From Bog-756 sp035534835 (lineage in GTDB: Bacteria; Actinomycetota; Acidimicrobiia; Acidimicrobiales; RAAP-2), in NCBI GenBank assembly GCA_035534835.1, contig DATLRE010000044.1, forward strand, positions 1-9,268: a stretch of 9,268 bases of DNA, given 5' to 3'. The notes beneath the pieces were generated by a model. The model did not search any database and was not told the DNA's origin. It saw only the letters and a program-made list of their open reading frames with translations. This document shows, piece by piece, positions 1 through 6,119 of this stretch. Positions within the stretch are counted from its first letter, which is position 1. The number at the start of each line of letters is the position of its first letter. Both the position numbers and the translations under genes were made by a program.

Positions 1-1007
1 TCGGAGAGCTGCTGGCCTCCCCCGCTGCCGAACAGCTCGTAGCGGGTGCCGTCGTCGCCCGTGAACCAGCTCATGTTCTCGATCACGCCCCGCACCGCCA
101 ACTTGAGCTTCCGGGCCGCGTAGGCCGAGCGCTGTGCCACCCGCTGGGCGGCGGGCTGCGGCGTCGTGACCACGAAGACCTCGGTCTTGGTCAGGTACTG
201 GCCGAGCGACAGGGTCACGTCTCCCGTGCCCGGGGGCATGTCGATGAGGAGGAAGTCGGGCTCCCCCCAGTAGGCGTCGACGAGAAACTGCTCCAACGCC
301 TTGTGGAGCATCGGTCCGCGCCAGATGACCGGGGTGTCGTCGGCCACGAAGAACCCCATCGACAAGCAGCGGACCCCGTTGGCCGTCGGGGGCACCACCA
401 GGTCGCCGATGATCATCGGGTCGGTGTGGACCCCGAGCATCTTCGGCACCGAGAACCCGTAGACGTCGGCGTCGAGGATGCCGACGTCGTAGCCGGCGCG
501 GGCCAGGGCCACCGCCAGGTTCACCGTGACCGAGGATTTGCCCACCCCGCCCTTGCCCGACGAGATCCCGAGCACCCGGGTCTTCGACCGGGGCTCCATG
601 AACCTGTTGGGCCGGCCCTCCTCGTGCCCGAGGGACGCGCCCGTGCCGTGGTCGTGTCCCTGCCCGTGGTCATGTCCCTGCCCGTCGTCCGCGGCGTGCA
701 TGACCCCGCCGTCGACGGCGTCCCCCCGTAGGAGCATCCGCAGCCGGGCCCGGGTCTCCTCGTCCATGACCACGGTGTCGACGAGGACCTCGTCCACCCC
801 CCCGAGGCCGGCGACGGCAGCGCGTACCCGGGCCCCGAGTTCGTCCACCTGGGGGTAGTCGGCCACCGGCAGCGCCAGCTCGACCGTGGCCTTCCTCCGC
901 CTCGTCTGGATGCGGGCGACCATGCCCAGCTCCCCCAGCGGGAGCCGCAGTTCGGGGTCGACCACGTGCGCAACCGTGGCTGCCACCTGGGACTCGTCGA
1001 TGGACAT
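1..1007 (-). CDS. mrp: Mrp/ApbC-family P-loop ATPase, Fe-S cluster carrier (3' end cut by window)
   Basis: Mrp/ApbC (Nbp35-type) proteins are cytosolic ATPases that bind and transfer Fe-S clusters to apo-proteins. The visible 335 residues begin with a MIP18/DUF59 domain (about 1-95, with DPELRLPLGELGMV). A histidine-rich linker follows (about 101-135, GHDHGQGHDHG). The deviant Walker A is at 149-159 (SSGKGGVGKSS), then come LDADVYG (178-184) and IDMPPGTGD (255-263). The ATG at 1007 is preceded by a good Shine-Dalgarno (AGGAAGG, 5-nt spacer). Oddities are the His-rich linker and the spot after IENMS, where many family members have CxxC: here it reads WFTGDDGTRYELFG, with no cysteine. The gene is transcribed divergently from a SufR-like regulator. 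The reading frame is open at position 1, so the C-terminus lies outside the window. The family call is secure; a role in Fe-S transfer is inferred from family and context. Confidence 0.95.
   Translation of the reverse strand, partial: MSIDESQVAATVAHVVDPELRLPLGELGMVARIQTRRRKATVELALPVADYPQVDELGARVRAAVAGLGGVDEVLVDTVVMDEETRARLRMLLRGDAVDGGVMHAADDGQGHDHGQGHDHGTGASLGHEEGRPNRFMEPRSKTRVLGISSGKGGVGKSSVTVNLAVALARAGYDVGILDADVYGFSVPKMLGVHTDPMIIGDLVVPPTANGVRCLSMGFFVADDTPVIWRGPMLHKALEQFLVDAYWGEPDFLLIDMPPGTGDVTLSLGQYLTKTEVFVVTTPQPAAQRVAQRSAYAARKLKLAVRGVIENMSWFTGDDGTRYELFGSGGGQQLS
648..683. repeat. 18-bp direct duplication in the mrp His-rich linker
   Basis: Two adjacent 18-bp units (648-665 and 666-683) differ at a single base, and a partial third copy follows. 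On the minus strand they encode two GHDHGQ-like hexapeptides, so the duplication is in frame and directly adds histidines to Mrp. It looks like replication slippage retained in a flexible linker. Confidence 0.85.
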
Positions 1008-1041
1008 CGGGGCCTTCCTGAGGAGAATTGGGCGTCCCCGG

Positions 1042-1047
1042 TAGACT
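1042..1047 (+). promoter_or_regulatory. -10 box TAGACT for a leaderless sufR-like transcript
   Basis: TAGACT fits the actinobacterial TAnnnT -10 consensus. It ends 7 nt before the GTG at 1055, so transcription would start at or next to the start codon and give a leaderless mRNA. No Shine-Dalgarno is needed and no clear -35 is visible. Confidence 0.6.
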
Positions 1048-1048
1048 A
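1043..1048 (-). promoter_or_regulatory. -10 box TAGTCT for mrp, overlapping the opposite -10
   Basis: Read on the minus strand, 1048-1043 is TAGTCT, again TAnnnT. It overlaps the plus-strand -10 by five bases because TAGACTA is nearly self-complementary. A start about 7 nt downstream (around 1036) would leave a leader of roughly 29 nt, which contains the AGGAAGG ribosome site of mrp. No convincing -35 is seen. Confidence 0.45.
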
Positions 1049-1054
1049 GGGGAC

Positions 1055-1801
1055 GTGCAGCCCGACCCGGACAGCCCCGTGCCCGTCGGCGCTTCGGACT
1101 CGGACAGCCAGTTCGCCGCAGCGGTGACCGCCGTGACATCGGCCTTCGGCGACCCCACGCGCCGCGAGATCTACCTCTTCGTGCGCTCCAACCCCGGCGC
1201 CACCGCATCCGAGGTGGCCGCCCACTTCTCGCTCCACCCGAACGTCGCCCGCCACCACCTCGAGCGCCTCGCCGCCGGCGGCTACGTCGAGATCACCCGG
1301 GAGCGAACCGCCGGGAACGGGGCGGGTCGTCCCTCCAAGCGGTTCCGGGCCATCGGCAACGATCCCACCCTGGACCTCCTGACCCGCCGGGACGACCTAC
1401 TGGTCCTGCTGCTCCGCGAGGCCCTCCAGATGCTCGGGCCCCTCGCCGCCGAGGGCATGGCCGAGCGGGTCGGCGAGGAGTACGGCCGCTCGCTCGCGGG
1501 CCAGATGTCCCCGGGCGACAGCCAGCGCTCGCTCCGCACCGCCATGCACGCCATCGCCGACACCCTCACGGCCCACGGGTTCGCCGCCCACGCCGAGGAC
1601 CAGGGGTCGTCCACCGCGGTCGTGGCCGACAACTGCCCCTTCGGCGACGCCGCCTCCCAGTACCCGGTGCTCTGCGCCGTCGACCGGGGAATGGTCAAGG
1701 GCCTGCTCGCTGGGCTGTGCGGGGAGGATCCCGCGGTCGTACCCGTGGTCCTGTCCTCGTCCCGCGCCAAGGGCGACGACTCCTGCGCCGCCGTGGTCTG
1801 A
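1055..1801 (+). CDS. SufR-like HTH transcriptional regulator with four-cysteine C-terminus
   Basis: This 248-residue protein resembles the ArsR/DeoR-like COG2345 group that includes SufR, the Fe-S-sensing repressor of Fe-S assembly genes. A winged HTH spans about 24-99: DPTRREIY, then TASEVAAHFSLHPNVARHHL as the helix-turn-helix, and a wing with GRPSKRFR. The sensor half carries C194, C207, C222 and C244; the first two form C-x12-C in NCPFGDAASQYPVLC, a spacing known from SufR proteins. A [2Fe-2S] or [4Fe-4S] cluster bound there would couple DNA binding to Fe-S status. The GTG at 1055 is chosen because a -10 box sits 7 nt upstream; the TTG at 1028 lies upstream of that promoter. A cysteine desulfurase follows after 8 nt, probably in the same transcript. 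Cluster binding and targets are inferred. Confidence 0.85.
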   Translation: MQPDPDSPVPVGASDSDSQFAAAVTAVTSAFGDPTRREIYLFVRSNPGATASEVAAHFSLHPNVARHHLERLAAGGYVEITRERTAGNGAGRPSKRFRAIGNDPTLDLLTRRDDLLVLLLREALQMLGPLAAEGMAERVGEEYGRSLAGQMSPGDSQRSLRTAMHAIADTLTAHGFAAHAEDQGSSTAVVADNCPFGDAASQYPVLCAVDRGMVKGLLAGLCGEDPAVVPVVLSSSRAKGDDSCAAVV

Positions 1802-1809
1802 CCGCAACC

Positions 1810-2976
1810 GTGGCCCGCCACTACCTCGACCACGCCTCCACAACGCCGCTCCGTCCCGAGTCCCGCGCGGCGATGGCGGCATGGGAGGCGCTGGGGGTCA
1901 CCGCCGACCCCGGCCGGGTCCACACCGAGGGTCGGATGGTGCGGGCCGCCCTCGAGGACGCCCGGGACCAGGTCGCCACGCTGTTCGGGGTCCGCCCACG
2001 CCAGGTGGTGCTGACCTCCGGGGCGACCGAGTCCGTGAATGCCGCCGTCTGGGGCGTCGTCGCCGACGGGTCGTCCGGGTCGGACGGTCCGCCTGCGCCC
2101 GTGGCCTGCGCTGCCGTCGAGCACGCCGCCGTGCGCGAGGCCTCCGCCCGCCGGGGGGCGGTGGTGCCGATCGAGGTCGACGGGGTCGGGCGCATCCACC
2201 CGGACGCGGTGGCCGACGCGGTGGACCGGTCCGGTGCCGAGCACGGGCGGGTCCCGGCCCTCGTGCACTGCCAGGCGGCCAATCACGAGGTGGGCACCGA
2301 ACAGGACGTGGCCGCCGTCATCGAGCGCTGCCACGAGCTGGGCATCCCGGTCCACGTCGACGCCGCCGCCGCCGCGGGGCACGTCGTGGTCGACGTCGAG
2401 GCGTCGGGTGCCGACCTGGTCTCGGTGTCCTCGCACAAGCTGGGCGGCCCGGCCGGCGTCGGGGCGCTCCTCTTGCGACGCGGCCTGCGGATCGACCCGT
2501 TCATCGTCGGAGGCGAGCAGGAGCGGGGCCGGCGAGCGGGCCTGGAGCACGTCGCCGGGGCGATCGGATTCGGCGCGGCAGCGTCGGCGCTGACCGAGCC
2601 GGGCCGGCTGGCCGACGAGTCGGCGGCGGCACGGCGCCACACCGAACGCCTCCTCGCCGCGGCGCAGGCGGTGGACGGCGTCGTCGCCTACGGGGACACC
2701 GTCCGACGGGTCCCCCACATCGTGTGCCTCGGCGTGGCGGGGGTCGAAGCCGAGCCCGTCCTGCTCGGGCTCGACCAGTCGGGCGTGGCCGTGCACTCGG
2801 GGTCGTCCTGCTCGTCGGAGTCGCTCGAACCGTCGCCGGTGCTCCTGGCCATGGGCGTGGACGGCGAGCGCTCGCTGCGCCTGTCCGTGGGATGGTCGAC
2901 CTCCGACGACGACGTCGACGCGTTCACACGGGCGTTCGCGCCGGTGGTCGGGCGCCTCCGGGACCTCGCGGGCTGA
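1810..2976 (+). CDS. Cysteine desulfurase (IscS/NifS-type, PLP-dependent)
   Basis: Cysteine desulfurases convert L-cysteine to alanine and carry the sulfur as a persulfide for Fe-S clusters and thio-modifications. At 388 residues the length is normal. Visible motifs are YLDHASTTPLRPE at the N-terminus, TSGATESVN (69-77) for PLP phosphate binding, H105 in AAVEHAAV, NHEVGT (158-163), HVDA (182-185), SSHK with PLP-lysine K210, GGEQERGRRAG (234-244), and catalytic C334 in SGSSCSSE. Position 187, usually the Gln that contacts PLP (HVDAxQ), is Ala here. GTG at 1810 is preferred because the conserved N-terminus begins there; the earlier GTG at 1717 would add 31 arginine-rich residues overlapping the regulator. 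No clear Shine-Dalgarno is seen and the 8-nt gap suggests translational coupling. No sufBCD, iscU or mnmA is visible beside it, so its sulfur acceptor is unknown. Confidence 0.93.
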   Translation: MARHYLDHASTTPLRPESRAAMAAWEALGVTADPGRVHTEGRMVRAALEDARDQVATLFGVRPRQVVLTSGATESVNAAVWGVVADGSSGSDGPPAPVACAAVEHAAVREASARRGAVVPIEVDGVGRIHPDAVADAVDRSGAEHGRVPALVHCQAANHEVGTEQDVAAVIERCHELGIPVHVDAAAAAGHVVVDVEASGADLVSVSSHKLGGPAGVGALLLRRGLRIDPFIVGGEQERGRRAGLEHVAGAIGFGAAASALTEPGRLADESAAARRHTERLLAAAQAVDGVVAYGDTVRRVPHIVCLGVAGVEAEPVLLGLDQSGVAVHSGSSCSSESLEPSPVLLAMGVDGERSLRLSVGWSTSDDDVDAFTRAFAPVVGRLRDLAG

Positions 2977-2995
2977 ACCGGATCCCGCGGGCGGA

Positions 2996-3036
2996 ACCGG
3001 ACCGACACGACCCGCCGTCGAGGCGGTCGGACCGGT
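2996..3036. terminator. Compound hairpin downstream of the cysteine desulfurase
   Basis: The arms ACCGGACCGAC (2996-3006) and GTCGGACCGGT (3026-3036) pair over 11 positions with one mismatch. An inner CCGCC/GGCGG stem sits in the loop. It lies 20 nt after the desulfurase stop and before the next promoter. There is no T-run, which is common for actinobacterial terminators, so terminator function is inferred from position and stem strength. It could instead be an operator. Confidence 0.45.
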
Positions 3037-3049
3037 CCCCCGGCAGAGC

Positions 3050-3068
3050 ACGGCACTAGGTTTGCCGT
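3050..3068 (+). promoter_or_regulatory. Leaderless-type -10 box framed by an inverted repeat, upstream of the oxidoreductase
   Basis: TAGGTT (3057-3062) fits TAnnnT and ends exactly 7 nt before the ATG at 3070, the same geometry as at 1042. It is flanked by perfect 6-bp arms ACGGCA (3050-3055) and TGCCGT (3063-3068). The arms could be a repressor site but are short enough to be chance. No -35 element is evident. Confidence 0.5.
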
Positions 3069-3069
3069 C

Positions 3070-4041
3070 ATGCGCGCCGTCGTCTGCAACCGGTTCGGGC
3101 CCCTCGAGGACCTGGTGGTCGAGGACCGACCCGCTCCCGTCCCGGGTGACGGGATGGTGGTCGTCGACGTGGCCGCCGCCGGGGTCAACTATGTCGACGG
3201 GCTCATCTGCCAGGGCAGGTACCAGCTGAAGCCGCCGACCCCGTTCGTGCCCGGGAGCGAGGTCGCCGGGGTCGTGTCCGCCGTCGGACCGGGCGTCGAC
3301 TCCTGGTCCGCCGGTGACCGGGTGCTGGTGTTCTGCGGTTTCGGTGGGTTCGCCGAACAGGTGGTGGCTCCGGCGCTGTCCCTGGTGGCCGTGCCCGAGG
3401 CCGTCGATCTGGCCCGGGCCGCGGCTCTGATCCAGAGCTACTGCACGATGCTGTTCACCCTGACCCGGCGGACCACGGTGTCCCCGGGCGAGTGGGTGCT
3501 GGTGCTCGGTGCCGGCGGGGGGATCGGGTTGGCGGCCGTCGACGTCGCCACCGCGCTGGGGGCCCGGGTCATCGCCGCCGCGTCCACACCGGCCAAACTC
3601 GAGGCGGCCGTCGCCATGGGCGCCGAAGCCACCATCGCCTACGAGGACGAGGACCTGAAGACCCGGGCCCGGGAACTGTCCGGAGGCGGCGTGGACGTCG
3701 TGGTCGACCCGGTGGGCGGCCGTCACTCGGAGCCGGCGCTGCGGGCGACGCGGCATTTGGGCCGCTTCTGCGTCCTCGGCTTCGCGTCGGGGCCGATCCC
3801 GTCGATCCCCATCAACCAGGTCCTCCTCAACAACCGGACCCTGGTCGGGGTCGACTGGGGCGGATGGACGTTCAAGGACCCGCTCGGCAACCGCACCCTG
3901 GTCGACGAGGTGATGGACATGGTCGCCGTCGGTCGCCTGCACCCGACCGTCCCGTCGACCCGACCGCTCGACGAAGCGGCCGCGGTCATGGGGGCGCTGA
4001 TCGACCGCTCGGTCGCAGGCAAGGTCGTCCTCGTCCCCTGA
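3070..4041 (+). CDS. Zinc-independent quinone oxidoreductase-like MDR protein
   Basis: This is a 323-residue NAD(P)H-dependent oxidoreductase of the medium-chain dehydrogenase/reductase superfamily, quinone reductase (QOR/YhdH-like) branch. The N-terminal GroES-like fold contains AAAGVNYVDGL (35-45), VPGSEVAGVVSAVG (60-73) and AGDRVLVF (81-88). The Rossmann domain shows VLVLGAGGGIGLAAV (143-157, glycine-rich loop 147-153) and AASTPAKLEAA (170-180), a pattern common in NADPH users. VVDPVGG (211-217) is also typical of the family. The zinc-ligand motifs of alcohol dehydrogenases (GHE and the four-Cys lobe) are absent. The substrate cannot be read from sequence; quinones or alpha,beta-unsaturated carbonyls are family possibilities. 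The ATG at 3070 fits the leaderless promoter. It is a separate unit from the desulfurase gene 93 nt upstream and converges on the ccm operon. Confidence 0.9.
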   Translation: MRAVVCNRFGPLEDLVVEDRPAPVPGDGMVVVDVAAAGVNYVDGLICQGRYQLKPPTPFVPGSEVAGVVSAVGPGVDSWSAGDRVLVFCGFGGFAEQVVAPALSLVAVPEAVDLARAAALIQSYCTMLFTLTRRTTVSPGEWVLVLGAGGGIGLAAVDVATALGARVIAAASTPAKLEAAVAMGAEATIAYEDEDLKTRARELSGGGVDVVVDPVGGRHSEPALRATRHLGRFCVLGFASGPIPSIPINQVLLNNRTLVGVDWGGWTFKDPLGNRTLVDEVMDMVAVGRLHPTVPSTRPLDEAAAVMGALIDRSVAGKVVLVP

Positions 4042-4049
4042 CGTCCCGA

Positions 4050-4115
4050 CCTCCGGCGGCGGGCCGGCCGCCGGGCCCGCGATCGGACCCTCCCGGAGGC
4101 GTCAGCCGCCGGAGG
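4050..4115. terminator. Inverted repeats in the convergent spacer, candidate bidirectional terminator
   Basis: Two nested signals are seen. CGGCGGC (4054-4060) and GCCGCCG (4067-4073) form a tight stem with a 6-nt loop. CCTCCGGCGGC (4050-4060) also matches GCCGCCGGAGG (4105-4115) as a perfect 11-bp inverted repeat whose right arm lies in the last codons of the ccmH gene. The structures compete for one arm. Their position between convergent genes ending at 4041 and 4102 favours termination, but no T-run is present. Confidence 0.5.
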
Positions 4116-5454
4116 GACCGGCCGGCACCCCGGCAGGCACGGGCTCGCCCGCCTGGGCGAAGGCGGTGCGCAGGGTCGACGCCGCCTGCGACAGCACCGC
4201 CGACGGCGGCCGGGCCGACAGGAACGACCGGAACTGCGCTGCAGCGCCTGCGGCGTTCCCGTCCTGCTGCAGGAGGATCGTCCCGAGGTAGAGGTGGGCC
4301 GCATAGTCGCCCGGATCCAGGGTCGTGGCCTGGTTCAACTTGGTCCGGGCGTCCGCGACCAGGGTGGCGCTGGAGCCCTGCTTGCCGATCCGGTACTCGA
4401 GCCAGCCGAACTGGGCCAGCGCCACCTCGTTGTCGGGGTGCGACGTCAGGATCGACTGGTAGAGCTGTGCGGCGACGCCGAGCTGACCCTGGTTCTCCGC
4501 GGTGGCCGCCTGGTCCAGGGACCGGGAGAGCTGCTGGCTGGGACTCAGGCTGACCGACCCTGTGACGGTCTGACCGGGGAGCCGGTCCGAGATGAACAGC
4601 GGAACGGCCACGACGAGCGCTACGGCGAAGCAGCCGATGGCGGCGGCGAGGAACCATCGGTTCCGGCCCCGCCGCCGGGACGGTGCCGTCGCGGCCCTGC
4701 GGGCCGCAGCGTGGGACGTGGCGTCCCCGTCGGATCCCGGTTCCGGCTCGGACCCGTCGGTCGGCGCGTCTGTCTCGGCGACCGACACCGCGGACGTCGC
4801 GGTCGTCGGATCCTGCAGGGCCGACGTGGCGCCGACCGCAGGTGCGGCCGCGCCGCCGGTCGGCACCTTCCCGAGTGCGGCCAGGCGCCCCAGGTCGCGC
4901 TGCCGGAGCGCCAGGTAGTCGGCGTCGGAAAGGTCGCCGGCCAGGTACTCGGCGTCGGCGTCGGCCAGCGACTGGGTGAGGAAGCGGCGGCGCTCGGCGA
5001 GGACCACGGGGTCCACCGACCCGCCGCGGACATCCGCGTCGAGGTCCCGCTCGCCCCTCCGGCGACGCCGGACGAGCACGACCACCAGTCCGGTCGCACC
5101 GGCCAGACCGGCCGCGACGGGCAGGACCCAGACCAGCCCCGACCACCCGCTCGTCGGTGGGTCGAGCACGATGGCGGAGCCGTAGCGGGCGACGAGGTAC
5201 TCCTCGATCTGCCGGTCGCTCTGCCCCTGGGCGATCAGGTGGTCCACGGTGGCTCGGACGGTCACCGCGGTGGGTGCACTCGACACGGCGACCGACAGGT
5301 CCTCGCAGCTCGGGCACCGGATGACCGACTCGATGGCGGTCGCCCGCTCGGCACCGGTCGGCGGCGACGACGAGAACACGCCGCCACCGACCAGCAGGGC
5401 GACGACGAGGACGACCCCGAGCAGGGTCCACAGGGGGAAGTGCCGGCGGCTCAT
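4102..5454 (-). CDS. ccmH: Fused CcmH-CcmI cytochrome c maturation protein
   Basis: This 450-residue membrane protein joins two System I parts. A signal anchor (about 8-26) leads to an extracytoplasmic CcmH domain with the redox motif RCPSCEDLS (C47, C50), GQSDRQIEEYLVARYG (77-92) and a membrane segment at about 106-128. After a basic stretch comes a CcmI-like N-terminal region (RRRFLTQSLADADAEYLAGD, 155-174). A disordered Ala/Pro/acidic linker runs to about 260, a third membrane segment is at about 268-288, and a TPR-like C-terminal part follows (about 310-440, with LYQSILTSHPDNEVALAQFG). CcmH reduces or holds the CXXCH cysteines of apocytochrome c, and CcmI presents the apocytochrome to the heme lyase. 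The ATG at 5454 overlaps the ccmG stop as ATGA, so the two are co-translated. It is the last gene of the operon. The longer open frame upstream, up to 6465, lacks family features. Confidence 0.93.
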   Translation of the reverse strand: MSRRHFPLWTLLGVVLVVALLVGGGVFSSSPPTGAERATAIESVIRCPSCEDLSVAVSSAPTAVTVRATVDHLIAQGQSDRQIEEYLVARYGSAIVLDPPTSGWSGLVWVLPVAAGLAGATGLVVVLVRRRRRGERDLDADVRGGSVDPVVLAERRRFLTQSLADADAEYLAGDLSDADYLALRQRDLGRLAALGKVPTGGAAAPAVGATSALQDPTTATSAVSVAETDAPTDGSEPEPGSDGDATSHAAARRAATAPSRRRGRNRWFLAAAIGCFAVALVVAVPLFISDRLPGQTVTGSVSLSPSQQLSRSLDQAATAENQGQLGVAAQLYQSILTSHPDNEVALAQFGWLEYRIGKQGSSATLVADARTKLNQATTLDPGDYAAHLYLGTILLQQDGNAAGAAAQFRSFLSARPPSAVLSQAASTLRTAFAQAGEPVPAGVPAGPSGG

Positions 5455-6119
5455 GCCCCCGATGCCTTCGCCCGGGCGATGAGCGAGTCGAGGTCGGCGG
5501 CGGTTACCGGCGCGACGATGTAGGCGACGACCCGGCCGTCCGGTGCGATCAGGAACGTCGACGGTGGGGCCCGGACCCCGAAGCTCAGAGCCAACGCGCC
5601 CCCCGGGTCGGCCAGCGTCGGCCACGTTGCGCCCAGCGTGGACTGGTAGGAGCGTGCGGCCGACATCGTGTCGTCGAAGACGACGCTCACGAGCCGGGCA
5701 TCCCCGGACTGTTGGTGCTGGAAGGCGAACTTCACGAGTTCGGGACCCTCCTGCTGGCACGATGCGCACCAGCTCGCGAAGAAGTTGATCACCGTGTAGG
5801 TGCCCGGGGCCTGCGGCAGGGCGAAGGCACGACCGTCGACGCTCACGCCCCGCACCGGCGGGGCCACGTGCCCCACCAGCGGACTCTGCACCTCGGTCAC
5901 CGACGCCGGCGGGCGGGTGGCAAGCACGGCGATGAGTCCCGCCGCGATCACCAGCACGGCGAGGCCGACCCACCGGGCGGTGTGCCGCGTCGGCAGCGTG
6001 GCCGGTCCGGGCGACGGGGCCGGCGGGTCGGCCGGGGTGCCCCCCGCTCCTCCGGCCGGGGTGTCGAGCACCGGTTCCGGCGGCGATGGCGCAGCACCGG
6101 ACGCGACCGGGGACGTCAC
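5451..6119 (-). CDS. ccmG: CcmG/ResA/TlpA-like membrane-anchored thioredoxin
   Basis: This is a 222-residue thiol-disulfide oxidoreductase that keeps apocytochrome c heme-binding cysteines reduced outside the membrane. A Pro/Ala/Gly-rich cytoplasmic tail (1-46) precedes one membrane anchor (about 50-67). The thioredoxin fold follows: the active site is FFASWCASCQQEG (C118, C121), VSVVFDD (144-150) is the region after the second strand, and the cis-proline is in GVRAPPSTFLIAPDG (P186). The GTG at 6119 is selected because it overlaps the ccmF stop as GTGA and has a GGAGG-type ribosome site upstream; the open frame extends much further but only as an antisense-like shadow of ccmF. The C-terminus overlaps the ccmH start. 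ResA and CcmG are hard to separate by motif; the position between ccmF and ccmH favours CcmG. Confidence 0.93.
   Translation of the reverse strand: MTSPVASGAAPSPPEPVLDTPAGGAGGTPADPPAPSPGPATLPTRHTARWVGLAVLVIAAGLIAVLATRPPASVTEVQSPLVGHVAPPVRGVSVDGRAFALPQAPGTYTVINFFASWCASCQQEGPELVKFAFQHQQSGDARLVSVVFDDTMSAARSYQSTLGATWPTLADPGGALALSFGVRAPPSTFLIAPDGRVVAYIVAPVTAADLDSLIARAKASGA

Larger units (their letters stand above)
1033..1055. promoter_or_regulatory. Inverted repeat, candidate operator shared by mrp and the sufR-like gene
   Basis: The arms CGTCCCC (1033-1039) and GGGGACG (1049-1055) are perfect reverse complements around a 9-nt centre. The centre contains the -10-like box of the regulator gene, and on the opposite strand a -10-like box for mrp. 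The right arm runs into the first base of the regulator's GTG. A dimeric HTH protein binding here would block both promoters. The adjacent gene encodes such a protein, so autoregulation is the simplest inference. The sequence does not resemble a SufR operator I can recall with confidence. Confidence 0.55.

Noticed and set aside
1028..1054. TTG at 1028 as start of the sufR-like gene
   Set aside because: The extra nine codons would lie across the -10 box and inverted repeat; GTG at 1055 fits a leaderless transcript.
303..1158. Plus- and minus-strand open frames overlapping mrp and its upstream region
   Set aside because: They are other-frame readings of mrp, which has Walker A, DUF59 and IDMPPGTGD motifs in its own frame.
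1717..1809. GTG at 1717 as start of the cysteine desulfurase
   Set aside because: It would add an Arg-rich segment overlapping the regulator gene. The family N-terminus (YLDHASTTPL) begins just after GTG 1810.
1282..3942. Long minus-strand open frame (886 codons) opposite the regulator, desulfurase and oxidoreductase
   Set aside because: It is antisense to three genes with clear family motifs. Its product is His/Arg/Gly/Pro-rich with no recognisable domain, as expected from high GC suppressing stop codons.
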